Assembly (NCBI GenBank): GCA_026415355.1
Contig: JAOAHF010000002.1
Coordinates: 1-64,000, forward strand
Direction: 5' to 3'
Length of the DNA: 64,000 bases
Source of the DNA: Brevinematales bacterium
Lineage (GTDB): Bacteria; Spirochaetota; Brevinematia; DTOW01
In this document: positions 46,970-56,403 of the stretch, piece by piece
How the letters are laid out: each line of letters opens with the position of its first letter
How positions within the stretch are numbered: the stretch's first letter is position 1
The notes under the pieces: generated by a model
What the model saw: only the letters and a program-made list of their open reading frames with translations
Databases searched by the model: none
What the model was told of the DNA's origin: nothing
Position numbers and translations under genes: made by a program

Positions 46970-47343
46970 TGAAGGCTAAGCGTAGAAAATATATGTCTCA
47001 AGATAAATCTTCTTACTAAAGTTAATAAAGTTTTCCACTAAAATAAAGCCACCAAAATTATGCAAATTTTATAATCCTAAGATTATCTTTAATTTGATAA
47101 TAATATATAGCTATTGTAGTTTTAGATACTAATTTTGAACAAAATCTTGTGTTAATAAGTAATTTACAAAGATATTAGCTGAGTTTAAATACTTTTATAA
47201 CAAGGAAGACTTGAGATTTGTATTAACTTATTAGAAATCTATCATTTCATCTAGTAACCAACAGCTCTTCTAAATACTATCAGACTTCAAGAAGTTTTGT
47301 TAATAGATTTAAAATAGCTTCCAGAGATATTTAAAATCTAACT
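46970..47343. other. 374-base intergenic region between hemW and mnmE
   Basis: This very AT-rich divergent gap has stops in all frames and no RNA gene that I can recognise. It holds a weak inverted repeat (ATTATC/GATAAT with an 8-base loop, near 47080-47100). It presumably carries the two promoters, but no convincing pair of hexamers stood out. Confidence 0.4.
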
Positions 47344-48801
47344 ATGAGAGAAGTATTTCTTGACGAAGATACAATTTTTGCTCCAATAACTCCAAATATG
47401 CACTCAGCAATTACCGTTATAAGAATATCTGGAGATAAAGCAATTGAAGCCGTTGACAGAATATTTAAAGGGAAAAAGAGAGTAAAAGACATGGCAACAC
47501 ATACGCTTTTGTATGGAAATATCATCGATAAAAACGAAAAGATCGATGATGTAGTTGTAGCCTTGATGAGAAAACCTAAATCTTATACAGGAGAAGATGT
47601 AGTAGAAATAAGTTGTCATGGAAATCCAATAATCGTAGGTAGAATAATGGAGTTGCTTAAAGCCCAAGGATTGAGGATGGCATTACCAGGTGAATTCACA
47701 AAAAGAGCAGTATTAAACGGCAAAATAGATCTTCTACAAGCAGAAGCAGTAAATTCTCTGATAACGAGTAAAAATCTATCTAATGTCAAAATATCACGTA
47801 ATATACTCGATGGGAAACTATCCGAAGAGATAAAAAGTGTCAAAGAAGAATTATTAAATCTTCTTGCATACCTTGAAGTACTAGTAGATCACCCAGAAGA
47901 AGATCTTGCCAATAGAGACTGGGAATTTATAAAATCTTCTATCAAAAACTGTATACTCAAGCTTAAAAAGCTATTAGCAAGGTCTCAAAAATCAAGATTT
48001 TTCAGCGAAGGACTCAAAATATGTATCGCAGGGAAAACCAATGTCGGTAAATCGAGTCTCATGAACGCTCTAGTTGAAGAAGATAGATCAATAGTTTCAA
48101 ATATACCTGGAACTACAAGAGATGTAGTAAAAGAGATAATCTCAATAGAAGGAGTACCCATAAGTCTTTCCGACACAGCAGGCATAAGAAGATCAAAAAA
48201 CCCCATTGAAACAGAAGGGATAAAAAGAACCATAGATAGTATCCTATCAGCAGATGCTATAATACTAGTCTTTGATTCATCAAAAAAACTTTCAGACTCT
48301 GATATAAATTTAGTAAATATGATAAAAGATTATATAAGGAACAAAAACGTATTTGTGGTGATTAACAAAATTGATACTCTAGTAGAAGTTCAAAAACTAC
48401 AAACAACTTCAGAAAAGTTACCCATACTAGAGAAAGTAAAACATAAAGTATCAAAAATCTTTGAAGATGCTAATTTGAATGTTTCCGAATATTTCTTAGT
48501 TTCCGCAAAGTATAGATACGGCATCAATGAACTTTCTAAAAGTATCATAAAAAACCTAGTAGGTGATGTTGAAGACGAAATTAACAACATCCTCATAAAC
48601 AACGAAAGGCAAAGGAAACTTATAGAAGATACAATATCTTCATTAGAAGAGGCATACGAAACTACACTAAATAGAATGTCAGAAGAATTTATAGCAATAG
48701 GTATAAGAGATGCTTTATCTTATATAGGAGAAATGATAGGTGAAGTCACAACAGAAGACCTTATGGACAAAATATTTCAAAATTTCTGCATCGGAAAATA
48801 A
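47344..48801 (+). CDS. mnmE: tRNA modification GTPase MnmE
   Basis: MnmE with MnmG modifies U34 of certain tRNAs. The 485-residue protein has the N-terminal formyl-tetrahydrofolate-binding domain (DTIFAPITPNMHSAITVIRISG, SYTGEDVVEISCHGNPII), the G domain with G1 GKTNVGKSS, G3 DTAGIR and G4 NKID, and the C-terminal FCIGK motif with its catalytic Cys. The next gene starts two bases after its stop. mnmG is not in the window. Confidence 0.96.
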   Translation: MREVFLDEDTIFAPITPNMHSAITVIRISGDKAIEAVDRIFKGKKRVKDMATHTLLYGNIIDKNEKIDDVVVALMRKPKSYTGEDVVEISCHGNPIIVGRIMELLKAQGLRMALPGEFTKRAVLNGKIDLLQAEAVNSLITSKNLSNVKISRNILDGKLSEEIKSVKEELLNLLAYLEVLVDHPEEDLANRDWEFIKSSIKNCILKLKKLLARSQKSRFFSEGLKICIAGKTNVGKSSLMNALVEEDRSIVSNIPGTTRDVVKEIISIEGVPISLSDTAGIRRSKNPIETEGIKRTIDSILSADAIILVFDSSKKLSDSDINLVNMIKDYIRNKNVFVVINKIDTLVEVQKLQTTSEKLPILEKVKHKVSKIFEDANLNVSEYFLVSAKYRYGINELSKSIIKNLVGDVEDEINNILINNERQRKLIEDTISSLEEAYETTLNRMSEEFIAIGIRDALSYIGEMIGEVTTEDLMDKIFQNFCIGK

Positions 48802-48802
48802 T

Positions 48803-49504
48803 ATGCAACTACACATGTTTAAAGATAGGAGCACCCGAATATCAAAAACTGAATTTATAAATCTTTTAAAGTGCCCCTATACCTGGTTTCTAAGTAAAAT
48901 AACAGGAATAAAAACAACACCAACACGGAGTATGAAACATGGTATAAACCTACATGATATTATGAAGAAAGTAAATGAAGAAAAGGACTTGTATAGAATT
49001 AGACACTTACTAAACAAATATCAAAATGAAAATCCTCACTATCAAACAGAAATCAGTAATATACAAAAATTTCTAGACTACAGAAAAGTAAGAAAACAAA
49101 CAATATTTCCAAAATTTACAGAACAAAGATTCGAAACAACATTCAATAAACTCAAACTAGTAGGAGTAGTTGACGCAATATACGAAGAAAACAATTACAT
49201 TGAAATTTTCGAATACAAAAAGAGCTTGTATAACATCAAAAGTATCTTTCTTGAAGTTTCTTACTATTCCTTCATCATATCTAAAAATGATACCTTAATG
49301 AATGGAAAGAATGAGATAAGAATGGGTACCTTTTCATTTGATACAGGAACAATAAAATACAGGAGATTCAAAACTGAAAACATATCTAGGAAGCTTAAAA
49401 AAGCAATAAGAATCATAGAAAAACGTAAATTCGTACCAAAACCCTCTATAGATAATTGCAGAACCTGTATTTTCAGAACGCATTGCATCTACAAAAAATA
49501 TTAG
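48803..49504 (+). CDS. Cas4/RecB-like PD-(D/E)XK nuclease with Fe-S cysteines
   Basis: From the ATG just after mnmE the protein is 233 residues. It has the landmarks of Cas4/AddB-type nucleases: C24 in NLLKCPYTWFL, H51 in HGINLHDIM, D124 in GVVDAIYE, E137 and K139 in EIFEYKK, and a C-terminal CxxCx5C (C219, C222, C228), which with C24 would bind a 4Fe-4S cluster. It is likely a single-strand DNA exonuclease. No cas1, cas2 or CRISPR repeats are visible, so it is a stand-alone member probably serving DNA repair. It is translated immediately after mnmE. Confidence 0.75.
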   Translation: MQLHMFKDRSTRISKTEFINLLKCPYTWFLSKITGIKTTPTRSMKHGINLHDIMKKVNEEKDLYRIRHLLNKYQNENPHYQTEISNIQKFLDYRKVRKQTIFPKFTEQRFETTFNKLKLVGVVDAIYEENNYIEIFEYKKSLYNIKSIFLEVSYYSFIISKNDTLMNGKNEIRMGTFSFDTGTIKYRRFKTENISRKLKKAIRIIEKRKFVPKPSIDNCRTCIFRTHCIYKKY

Positions 49505-49643
49505 TCTTATATTTACTCAAATACTTAACCTACACCGAAATTTAAGTAAAATGTTGAAAATAAAAATTTAACCATTTTTAATTCTACTAGACAAACTTGA
49601 ATAAAGTATCCGCATTGAAAGATAATATCTTAAGAGGGAATGT

Positions 49644-50471
49644 GTGAGGGGACCTAATATAGATCTTTCAAAATATGAGCTTGATCCCGAAGAAGAAGAA
49701 AGAAGATGGAGAGAATATAAGAAAACTAAAGACATAAAAATTAGGAACTTTTTCATAGAGAAATATGCACCTCTAGTTAAATATGTCGTTGCCAACATGA
49801 ACATAACTGTAAACAATCAATCAGATTACGATGATCTCATCGGTTGGGGGATAGACGGGCTTATAGACGCAATTGACAGGTTTGATCCAGACAGAGGAGT
49901 AAAGTTTAAAACATACGCTATAATAAGGATAAGAGGTGCCATATATGATAAACTTCGAGAAATGGACTGGATACCTAGATCTGTTAGGCAAATAGAAAAA
50001 GAATATCAGAAAGCTTTTTCTGAACTCCAGTACGAACTAGGCGAAAAACCTAGTGAAGATATGATAGCAGAAAGGTTAGGCGTTTCATTAGAGGAGTTTG
50101 AGGAAACATCAATAAAACTTCAGAATTCAAGAAACTATATAAACTCACTAGATGACATACTATTCCCTGACTCCTCATCAGACAGTACTATCACACTTGA
50201 GGATGTAATAGAAGCACCAGATGAACTAACTAATCCGGAAAACATTGTAATAAGAAACGAAATCATAGAAAAAATAAAGGAAGCCATAAAAGAGTTACCA
50301 GAAAAAGAACTTCAAGTTATTATGCTATACTACCATGAAGAACTTACTCTAAAAGAAATAGGTGCTGTCTTAAACGTAACAGAATCAAGAGTATCACAAT
50401 TACACGCAAGAGCACTTGAACTACTCAAAGAGAAACTTAAACCATTTATCAAATCAAAAGAAGACAAATAA
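49644..50471 (+). CDS. fliA: Sigma-28 family sigma factor (FliA/WhiG type)
   Basis: The 275-residue factor has region 2 (DYDDLIGWGIDGLIDAIDRFDPDRGVKFKTYAIIRIRGAIYDKLREMDWIPRS), region 3 (EYELGEKPSEDMIAERLGVSLEEF) and region 4 (LPEKELQVIMLYYHEELTLKEIGAVLNVTESRVSQLHARAL) of flagellar sigma factors, without region 1.1. It should direct late flagellar genes. The start is GTG with GAGGG upstream. Pcm and a secreted M23 protein follow within a tight plus-strand run. No flgM anti-sigma gene is seen. Confidence 0.92.
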   Translation: MRGPNIDLSKYELDPEEEERRWREYKKTKDIKIRNFFIEKYAPLVKYVVANMNITVNNQSDYDDLIGWGIDGLIDAIDRFDPDRGVKFKTYAIIRIRGAIYDKLREMDWIPRSVRQIEKEYQKAFSELQYELGEKPSEDMIAERLGVSLEEFEETSIKLQNSRNYINSLDDILFPDSSSDSTITLEDVIEAPDELTNPENIVIRNEIIEKIKEAIKELPEKELQVIMLYYHEELTLKEIGAVLNVTESRVSQLHARALELLKEKLKPFIKSKEDK

Positions 50472-50472
50472 A

Positions 50473-51147
50473 ATGATAAGAGAAGAATTTATAAAGAAAT
50501 CCAAAGAAAGATTAAAAAGGCTACTAAAATCTGAAAACCTCTTAGATGAAAAACTAGAAGAAGCATTTGATAGAGTACCTAGAGAGTATTTTTTCCCAGA
50601 AAATATAAAAGAAAATTCATATCTAAACAATGCCTTCGAAATAGGATATGGGCAAACTATATCTCAACCAACTATGATATTCATCATGCTTAAAAGATTG
50701 GATATAAACAAATCTCACAAAGTACTAGAAATAGGAACAGGTAGTGGATACCTTACTGCACTACTTTGTGAACTTGCTCACTTTGTGTACTCAGTAGAAA
50801 TTATACCAGAACTCGCAATAACAGCACAAAACAGACTAAAAAATCTCGGATACCTTAATTTCGAAATAGTAATAGGTGATGGAAGTAAAGGATTAATTGA
50901 TTATGCCCCTTATGATAGGATTGTCGTAAGTGCTGCATGTCCTAAAATACCTCAAATACTAGTCGATCAACTATCAGAAAATGGAATTTTAGCCCTACCT
51001 GTAGGTAGCATTGAATTACAAAGACTAGTAATCGTAAAAAAACACCACAATTCAATTGAAACTACCAATGACGTGTGTTGTAGGTTTGTACCACTAATAG
51101 GAGAAGAAGGATTCAAAGATGAGAACGTTAAAAAAACTAAAAATTAG
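50473..51147 (+). CDS. pcm: Protein-L-isoaspartate O-methyltransferase
   Basis: Pcm repairs isoaspartyl residues using S-adenosylmethionine. The ATG at 50473, one base after the sigma-factor stop, gives a 224-residue protein with VPREYFFPENIKENSYLNNAFEIGYGQTISQPTMI, the SAM-binding LEIGTGSGYLTALL and SVEIIPEL motifs and DGSKGLIDYAPYDRIVVSAACP. The C-terminus overlaps the following M23 gene by 29 bases, so the three genes are probably one operon. Confidence 0.92.
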   Translation: MIREEFIKKSKERLKRLLKSENLLDEKLEEAFDRVPREYFFPENIKENSYLNNAFEIGYGQTISQPTMIFIMLKRLDINKSHKVLEIGTGSGYLTALLCELAHFVYSVEIIPELAITAQNRLKNLGYLNFEIVIGDGSKGLIDYAPYDRIVVSAACPKIPQILVDQLSENGILALPVGSIELQRLVIVKKHHNSIETTNDVCCRFVPLIGEEGFKDENVKKTKN

Positions 51148-52042
51148 CATACTAGCAATAGTAGTTTTAATACCATTAACTTATTCTCAAACCTTCGAAA
51201 TCTCAAAAAGTATAATATACTCGACAGGAGATTTAATAACCATATCTACCAAAGAAAATGCTAGTGATATATTTACTATTGCTTCTTATAACACAAACAT
51301 AAAGTTTCCTTTTTATCAGATATCAAATATCTATATATCTTTTATACCAATTCCACCAGAAGTAATGATTAAGTCATTACCTATAACAGTTCTTGACAAG
51401 AAAAATAACATAATTTTCCAAACAAACGTTATTTTGGATTATGTTGACAAAATAAAAGAGAAACCTAGAAAACTAAAACTAACAAAACACTCGAAACAGG
51501 TTCTAAAAGAAAAAGAAAAAATAGCAAAAGATACTGCTTATATATTAAGCACAATAAATGGTATCAACAGAAATACATTTATAAATAGTAGTATTGATTT
51601 CGTTTTGCCATCATCAAACAGAATAACATCATCTTTTGGAGTTTCTAGGTTATATCCAGATGGCAGAATAAGATATCATAGAGGTATAGACTTTAGTTAT
51701 GAACCCGATGATAATGTGTATGCAGTGGGAAGTGGTATTGTAGTAATATCTAGCAATTTTATAGCAAACGGAGAGTCAATATACATCTACCACGGGAACG
51801 GTATAATATCATCATATTTTCATCTGAAAGAACGCCACGTTAACGTTGGAGAAAAAGTAAACAAAGGACAAATCATAGGTAAAATAGGACAAACAGGCAT
51901 TTCAACTTCACCACATTTACATCTAGGTATGTACATCTTAGGAATAGGTGGATACGTAGCATTTGACCCATCAGTAATCATGAAAATGAGTAAATCTCAA
52001 GCAGAAACAAATCATGATCTAAATTCTGATGAACTAGATTAA
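51119..52042 (+). CDS. Secreted M23-family peptidase
   Basis: The 307-residue product has a signal peptide (residues 6-23, ending YSQ), a strand-rich N-terminal domain (about 24-150) and an M23 domain with YHRGIDFS, ISSYFHLKERHV and HLHLGMYI zinc-site motifs. It should cut peptidoglycan cross-bridges or act as an activator. It differs from the LysM/M23 protein at 29.4-30.3 kb in lacking LysM and in having a cleavable signal. It overlaps pcm by 29 bases. A link to flagellar assembly is possible through the sigma-28 gene upstream. Confidence 0.85.
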   Translation: MRTLKKLKISILAIVVLIPLTYSQTFEISKSIIYSTGDLITISTKENASDIFTIASYNTNIKFPFYQISNIYISFIPIPPEVMIKSLPITVLDKKNNIIFQTNVILDYVDKIKEKPRKLKLTKHSKQVLKEKEKIAKDTAYILSTINGINRNTFINSSIDFVLPSSNRITSSFGVSRLYPDGRIRYHRGIDFSYEPDDNVYAVGSGIVVISSNFIANGESIYIYHGNGIISSYFHLKERHVNVGEKVNKGQIIGKIGQTGISTSPHLHLGMYILGIGGYVAFDPSVIMKMSKSQAETNHDLNSDELD

Positions 52043-52091
52043 GTAAAATTCTGTTGAAATCATTCCAAAAATGTTTGTAAAAATCAATTCT

Positions 52092-53423
52092 CTACTTAAC
52101 AAACATACAGTAAAGCTCTTTCACACTCATTCTTAGAATATTGGCAACTTCAAGTCCAATTTCATCATCTTTAAGCTGTAATTCAAACAAACTCTTATCT
52201 CTTGCTTCATTGTAAGATTGTATCAAAGAACCCACTTTTCTGTAAGCATCCCTGAATGGAATCTTGAATTTATTCATCACCCAAAACGAAATATGAACTG
52301 AAAATATATCTTTTTTCATTTTCGAGAAAACACCTTCTTCGTCTATGTGTAGATAGTCCAAGACTTCATACAGAACTTCAAGAACCTTGATCGTCTCCTC
52401 AAGACTTTCAATCACAAATTCTTTGGTTTCTTGTAAATCCTTACTGTATCCACTGACGAGAGAAGACACTATACTAATCGCTGAAACTAAATAACCAAGT
52501 AACTTTTTAGGCTTAGCTCTCATAAGTTCAAATACATCTGGATTTTTCTTATGAGGCATTATACTACTACCTGTTGTTATCTCATCAGAAAGTTTTATAA
52601 ACCCAAACTCATCAGATGAATACAGTATAATATCATTAGAAAATCTAGACACATCTGATAGAAGAACAACCAGTGAAAATACAACCATACTCTCGTACTT
52701 ACCCCTAGTGTTTTGGCAGTACAAAGGGTTTCTGATATAATCAGAAAACTCCAAAAGTTTTGTAGTATATTCTCTATCTAAAGTTATAGGGACACCATAA
52801 CCTGCTGAGCTACCTAGAGGATTTCTATCAATAAAATCATATACATACTTAATGAATTTTCTATCATCCTCAAATGCCTCTATGAAAGAACTCAACCAAA
52901 AATCAACTGTAATTGGCATTGCTTGTCTTAGATGAGTATAGCCTATAAAAGGTTTACCTTTGTATTTCTTAGAAAGATCAATAATCCTATTGATAACCAT
53001 ATCGATCTTCTCAATAATCTGATTGAGTTTGTCCTTTTCATACAACCTTATAGCAGTCAAAACTTGATCATTTCTACTCCTACCTGTATGTATTTTTTTT
53101 CCCACATCACCTAATACTGAAGTTATGTAGTTCTCAATGTAAGTATGTATATCTTCATCCTCAATCTTTAGTTGGGGAGGACTTTTCTCAAACTTCTTAA
53201 GCAAACTCTCTAATTCCAAAACTACCTTTCTAGTCTCATCATCAGTAAGAATACCAATTTTATTTAACATTTTTACATGAGCTAAAGTACCTTTTACATC
53301 ATAAGTTGCCAACTTGCTATCATATATGTAATCTTTTCCAACTTCAAACTCCTCTACTATACTTAAAATGGGAGTATTACTTTTTTGCCAAAGCTTCATA
53401 AAAATCTCCTTATATACTGACAA
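52092..53423 (-). CDS. argH: Argininosuccinate lyase
   Basis: ArgH splits argininosuccinate into arginine and fumarate. The 443-residue protein shows DEDIHTYIENYITSVLGDVGKKIHTGRSRNDQV, GYTHLRQAMPITVDFWLSSF, NPLGSSAGYGVPITLDRE and the fumarase-family signature GSSIMPHKKNPD with its catalytic Ser. The Gln of the usual MPQKKNPD is His. argG is not adjacent. The gene is divergent from the DUF4912 gene. Confidence 0.95.
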   Translation of the reverse strand: MSVYKEIFMKLWQKSNTPILSIVEEFEVGKDYIYDSKLATYDVKGTLAHVKMLNKIGILTDDETRKVVLELESLLKKFEKSPPQLKIEDEDIHTYIENYITSVLGDVGKKIHTGRSRNDQVLTAIRLYEKDKLNQIIEKIDMVINRIIDLSKKYKGKPFIGYTHLRQAMPITVDFWLSSFIEAFEDDRKFIKYVYDFIDRNPLGSSAGYGVPITLDREYTTKLLEFSDYIRNPLYCQNTRGKYESMVVFSLVVLLSDVSRFSNDIILYSSDEFGFIKLSDEITTGSSIMPHKKNPDVFELMRAKPKKLLGYLVSAISIVSSLVSGYSKDLQETKEFVIESLEETIKVLEVLYEVLDYLHIDEEGVFSKMKKDIFSVHISFWVMNKFKIPFRDAYRKVGSLIQSYNEARDKSLFELQLKDDEIGLEVANILRMSVKELYCMFVK

Positions 53424-53530
53424 AACTCTAGTTTATTATCAAAGTATTACCAGCCTCCTCTCAAAGAACAAACAACAAATAACTAAAGCTTAAAGTTGAT
53501 ACAACCAAATTCTTCTTTTTTTTGGTTTTG

Positions 53531-53559
53531 TTGAAAACTTGAGATAGGTAGTTTATACT
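53531..53559 (+). promoter_or_regulatory. Promoter of the DUF4912 gene
   Basis: TTGAAA (53531-53536) and TATACT (53554-53559) are spaced by 17 bases, a strong sigma-70 promoter, followed by AGGAGG and the ATG at 53591. Confidence 0.65.
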
Positions 53560-53590
53560 ATCATAGGAAGAAGAATTTTAGGAGGATTTT

Positions 53591-54655
53591 ATGAAAAATC
53601 TTGATAAAATGACAAAAAACGAACTTATAGACCTAGCTAAAGAAAAAGGGTTAAGCGTTAATTCAAAAATGACAAAAGATGAAATAATTAATCTTCTACA
53701 AAATAGTACAACAACCAAAACTACTAGAAAACAAACATCCTCAAAAGCTACCAAAACTAAAAAGATACTTGAACAAATAGAAAAAAGTATTGAAACAACA
53801 ATTTCATCATCACAAATTTATGAAACAGAACAGAGTGTTGTATATTTTGTAGAGCAAACTAGAGAACTACCTTACGAGTACGGAGATACTAAAATAGTAT
53901 TGCTAGTACAAGATCCATACTGGACACATGTATACTGGGAGATCTCACATAGAAAGAGAGAAGAACTAGGATTATTGCCAAGAGCGGAACATGGCAAACA
54001 GTTAGTAGTAAGGGTTTATGATGTTACTGGAGTAGAAAAAATGTTTAATGGGCTAAATGCTAACTCCTTCTTCGATGTATACGTAAATGACTATACCAAC
54101 AATTGGTATATAAATGTACCAGAGTATGATAGAAGTTATTGCGTAGACTTAGGGGTGATAATTGACGGCAATTTCATAGTCATAGCAAGGTCTAACATAG
54201 TCAGAGTACCAAGAGGAAGTATATCACCTTATTATGATGAAGAGTGGATGATAGTAACCGACGATATATTGAAGGCATCAGGACTTGGAGTATTACATGA
54301 GGTTGTTGGTTCAGGAATGATGATAAGAGCATTAGAACTACCTTTTAACCTATCATCCGCAGAGTTTGTTAGCTCATTTGCTATACCAGAAAGACCACCC
54401 CATAGAAAAGGATTCTGGCTCGAGGTACATACTGAACTAACTGTTTACGGACAAACCGAACCAGATGCAACAGTAACTATATTCGGAGAAAAAATAAAGC
54501 TTGACAAAGATGGTAAATTCTACCTAAAAATGTACTTACCAGACGGAATAAGAAACATACCTATCGTTGGAACATCATCTGATGGAACACATACTATATC
54601 TGTCATACCAATAGTCGAGAAGAAAACAGAAAGATACGAGGACATAAAAAGATAA
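53591..54655 (+). CDS. Rho_N plus DUF4912 protein
   Basis: The 354-residue protein starts with a Rho N-terminal-like/SAP helix domain (KMTKNELIDLAKEKGLSVNSKMTKDEIINLL, residues 6-36), then a Thr/Lys-rich linker. It continues into a DUF4912 domain (about 85-350) with LPYEYGDTKIVLLVQDPYWTHVYWEIS near residue 94 and FNLSSAEF and TVYGQTEPDATVTIFGE later. DUF4912 proteins occur in spirochaetes and some thermophiles; their function is unknown. The N-terminal module may bind nucleic acid. It is monocistronic with a good promoter and AGGAGG. Confidence 0.85.
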   Translation: MKNLDKMTKNELIDLAKEKGLSVNSKMTKDEIINLLQNSTTTKTTRKQTSSKATKTKKILEQIEKSIETTISSSQIYETEQSVVYFVEQTRELPYEYGDTKIVLLVQDPYWTHVYWEISHRKREELGLLPRAEHGKQLVVRVYDVTGVEKMFNGLNANSFFDVYVNDYTNNWYINVPEYDRSYCVDLGVIIDGNFIVIARSNIVRVPRGSISPYYDEEWMIVTDDILKASGLGVLHEVVGSGMMIRALELPFNLSSAEFVSSFAIPERPPHRKGFWLEVHTELTVYGQTEPDATVTIFGEKIKLDKDGKFYLKMYLPDGIRNIPIVGTSSDGTHTISVIPIVEKKTERYEDIKR

Positions 54656-54807
54656 TACCATAATAAATTACAAAGTAATTTTTCTATCTTGAAGATCATT
54701 CAAAAAAGATGCTCTTAGTAAAAGCTGGTAGTTTAGTTTATATATAAGGAAAACAAAGAACCTATTCTCTTGATTCATGCTAAAAAATATTCCTAGTTTC
54801 TAAACAT

Positions 54808-56403
54808 TTAATAACTCACTTTCACATTATTCTGATTTAAGTTAGTACTCTTGATAACTAAATAAAAAATACTACCCTTGCCAATTCCTTTAGTTTTTGG
54901 TATTATTTGACCACCTATCATAGAAGCAAACTTTTTTGACAGAGACAATCCTATACCAGTACCCTGAAATCTTTTCACTCTAACTTCTTCTAGTTGAGTG
55001 AACGTATCAAAAATCCTTTCAATATCATCTTCTGATATACCTATTCCTGTATCCTCTACTTTAAAAACAATACTCTCTCTTACCTTGTACAGATAAACCT
55101 TTACCCATCCTTTCTCAGTAAACTTTATAGCATTTGATACTAAGTTTGTAAGTATTGATTTTATCATCATATAGTCAGTTTTTATATACACTTCACCTAT
55201 AAGATTATAAACAAATAAAGAAATACCTTTATTCATAGCTAGAACTTCTCCGTATTTTTTCACATCATCTAAAAGTTCAGAAAGGTTAACATCAGTAAAA
55301 ACTGGCGTCATTGCTCCTGCTTCTAATTTTGAAAGATCAAGTATATTATTGATCATACTAAGAAGAGAAGTACCCGCAGAAAGTATATAATCCAAGTATT
55401 TTTTTTGCTCTTCTTCTGAAAAACTTCCTATTTTAAGCAACTCAACAAAACCTAGTATAGCATTCAGAGGAGTTCTAAGTTCATGCGACACATTAGCAAC
55501 AAATTCAGACTTGAGTCTTGACAGTTCTTCAGCTCTTCTCTTAGCCTTTATAAGGCTAGTATTTATCTCATGCAATTTTATTCTATGTGTCATAACAAAC
55601 GAAAGAACTTTCAAGATTTCTTTGTCAATATCCGTTATAGAATTTTTGTTTTTGTTAAACCAAACTGCAAAAATACCTTTAATATCTCCAAACTCCCCTA
55701 ACGGTAGTATACCAACTAGCCTTGATGAATTTTCATTACCATTCTCCATGTAAAAAAACTCCTCTTTTTTATGCTTTATTAGATTTTTTACATGTTCCAA
55801 CATATTTGTAGACTTGATAAAATTAATATCTTCACCAAAACTTGATATTACGTTTATTACATTACCACTTAAAATCCCTACTAAAGATTTTTCTATGTCC
55901 GTAAATGTCACAAGTGATAAAAGAGATTGAGAAAAAGCACTTTTTATAGAAACTTCGTATATTAGAGGTTCTATAGCAAAAACAAGTGACTTCAGATACT
56001 TAAACCTATTATATATACCTTCAAACTTTACATAGTTTCTTAGATAGTTATCTACAAAATGGTACAAAACAACTATATTTCCCTTCTCTACAGTACTAGG
56101 AATATCAAAGCACATAAAGTACCTATCTACAAATTTGAAACAACAAAATTCTTTTCCTACCTCGTAATTACGCAAATTCCTTACATACTCTACAAACTTA
56201 GAATAAATATCCTGACTACCTACAAATACTGTATTTTCGAAATCTCCAAAAACAAACTCCTTGACACCCCATTCAGATTCTAGCAAAGAATATAAATCCT
56301 GAAAAACACTACCAAGTCTTGTCTCAAGAGATAGTATATCCACTAATTTGCTATAAAAACTATCATTACTCATACTACTCATCGAATTCTTTGAATGGAT
56401 CAA
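54808..56403 (-). CDS. Sensor histidine kinase
   Basis: The 531-residue protein has a long N-terminal sensory part without clear membrane segments (about 1-280, including a GAF-like stretch near 160-275). The HisKA domain follows with phosphoacceptor H307 (FVANVSHELRTPLNAILGF), then a HATPase domain with NLVSNAIKFTEKGW, VEDTGIGISEDD, FTQLEE and GTGIGLSLSKKFASMIGG. It is probably cytoplasmic and senses an internal signal. The response-regulator gene lies upstream and overlaps it by 29 bases, so the two form a cognate pair. Confidence 0.92.
   Translation of the reverse strand: MIHSKNSMSSMSNDSFYSKLVDILSLETRLGSVFQDLYSLLESEWGVKEFVFGDFENTVFVGSQDIYSKFVEYVRNLRNYEVGKEFCCFKFVDRYFMCFDIPSTVEKGNIVVLYHFVDNYLRNYVKFEGIYNRFKYLKSLVFAIEPLIYEVSIKSAFSQSLLSLVTFTDIEKSLVGILSGNVINVISSFGEDINFIKSTNMLEHVKNLIKHKKEEFFYMENGNENSSRLVGILPLGEFGDIKGIFAVWFNKNKNSITDIDKEILKVLSFVMTHRIKLHEINTSLIKAKRRAEELSRLKSEFVANVSHELRTPLNAILGFVELLKIGSFSEEEQKKYLDYILSAGTSLLSMINNILDLSKLEAGAMTPVFTDVNLSELLDDVKKYGEVLAMNKGISLFVYNLIGEVYIKTDYMMIKSILTNLVSNAIKFTEKGWVKVYLYKVRESIVFKVEDTGIGISEDDIERIFDTFTQLEEVRVKRFQGTGIGLSLSKKFASMIGGQIIPKTKGIGKGSIFYLVIKSTNLNQNNVKVSY

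Noticed and set aside
48803-49504. CRISPR-Cas locus near the Cas4-like gene
   Set aside because: No cas1/cas2 genes and no regularly spaced repeats are present in the window.
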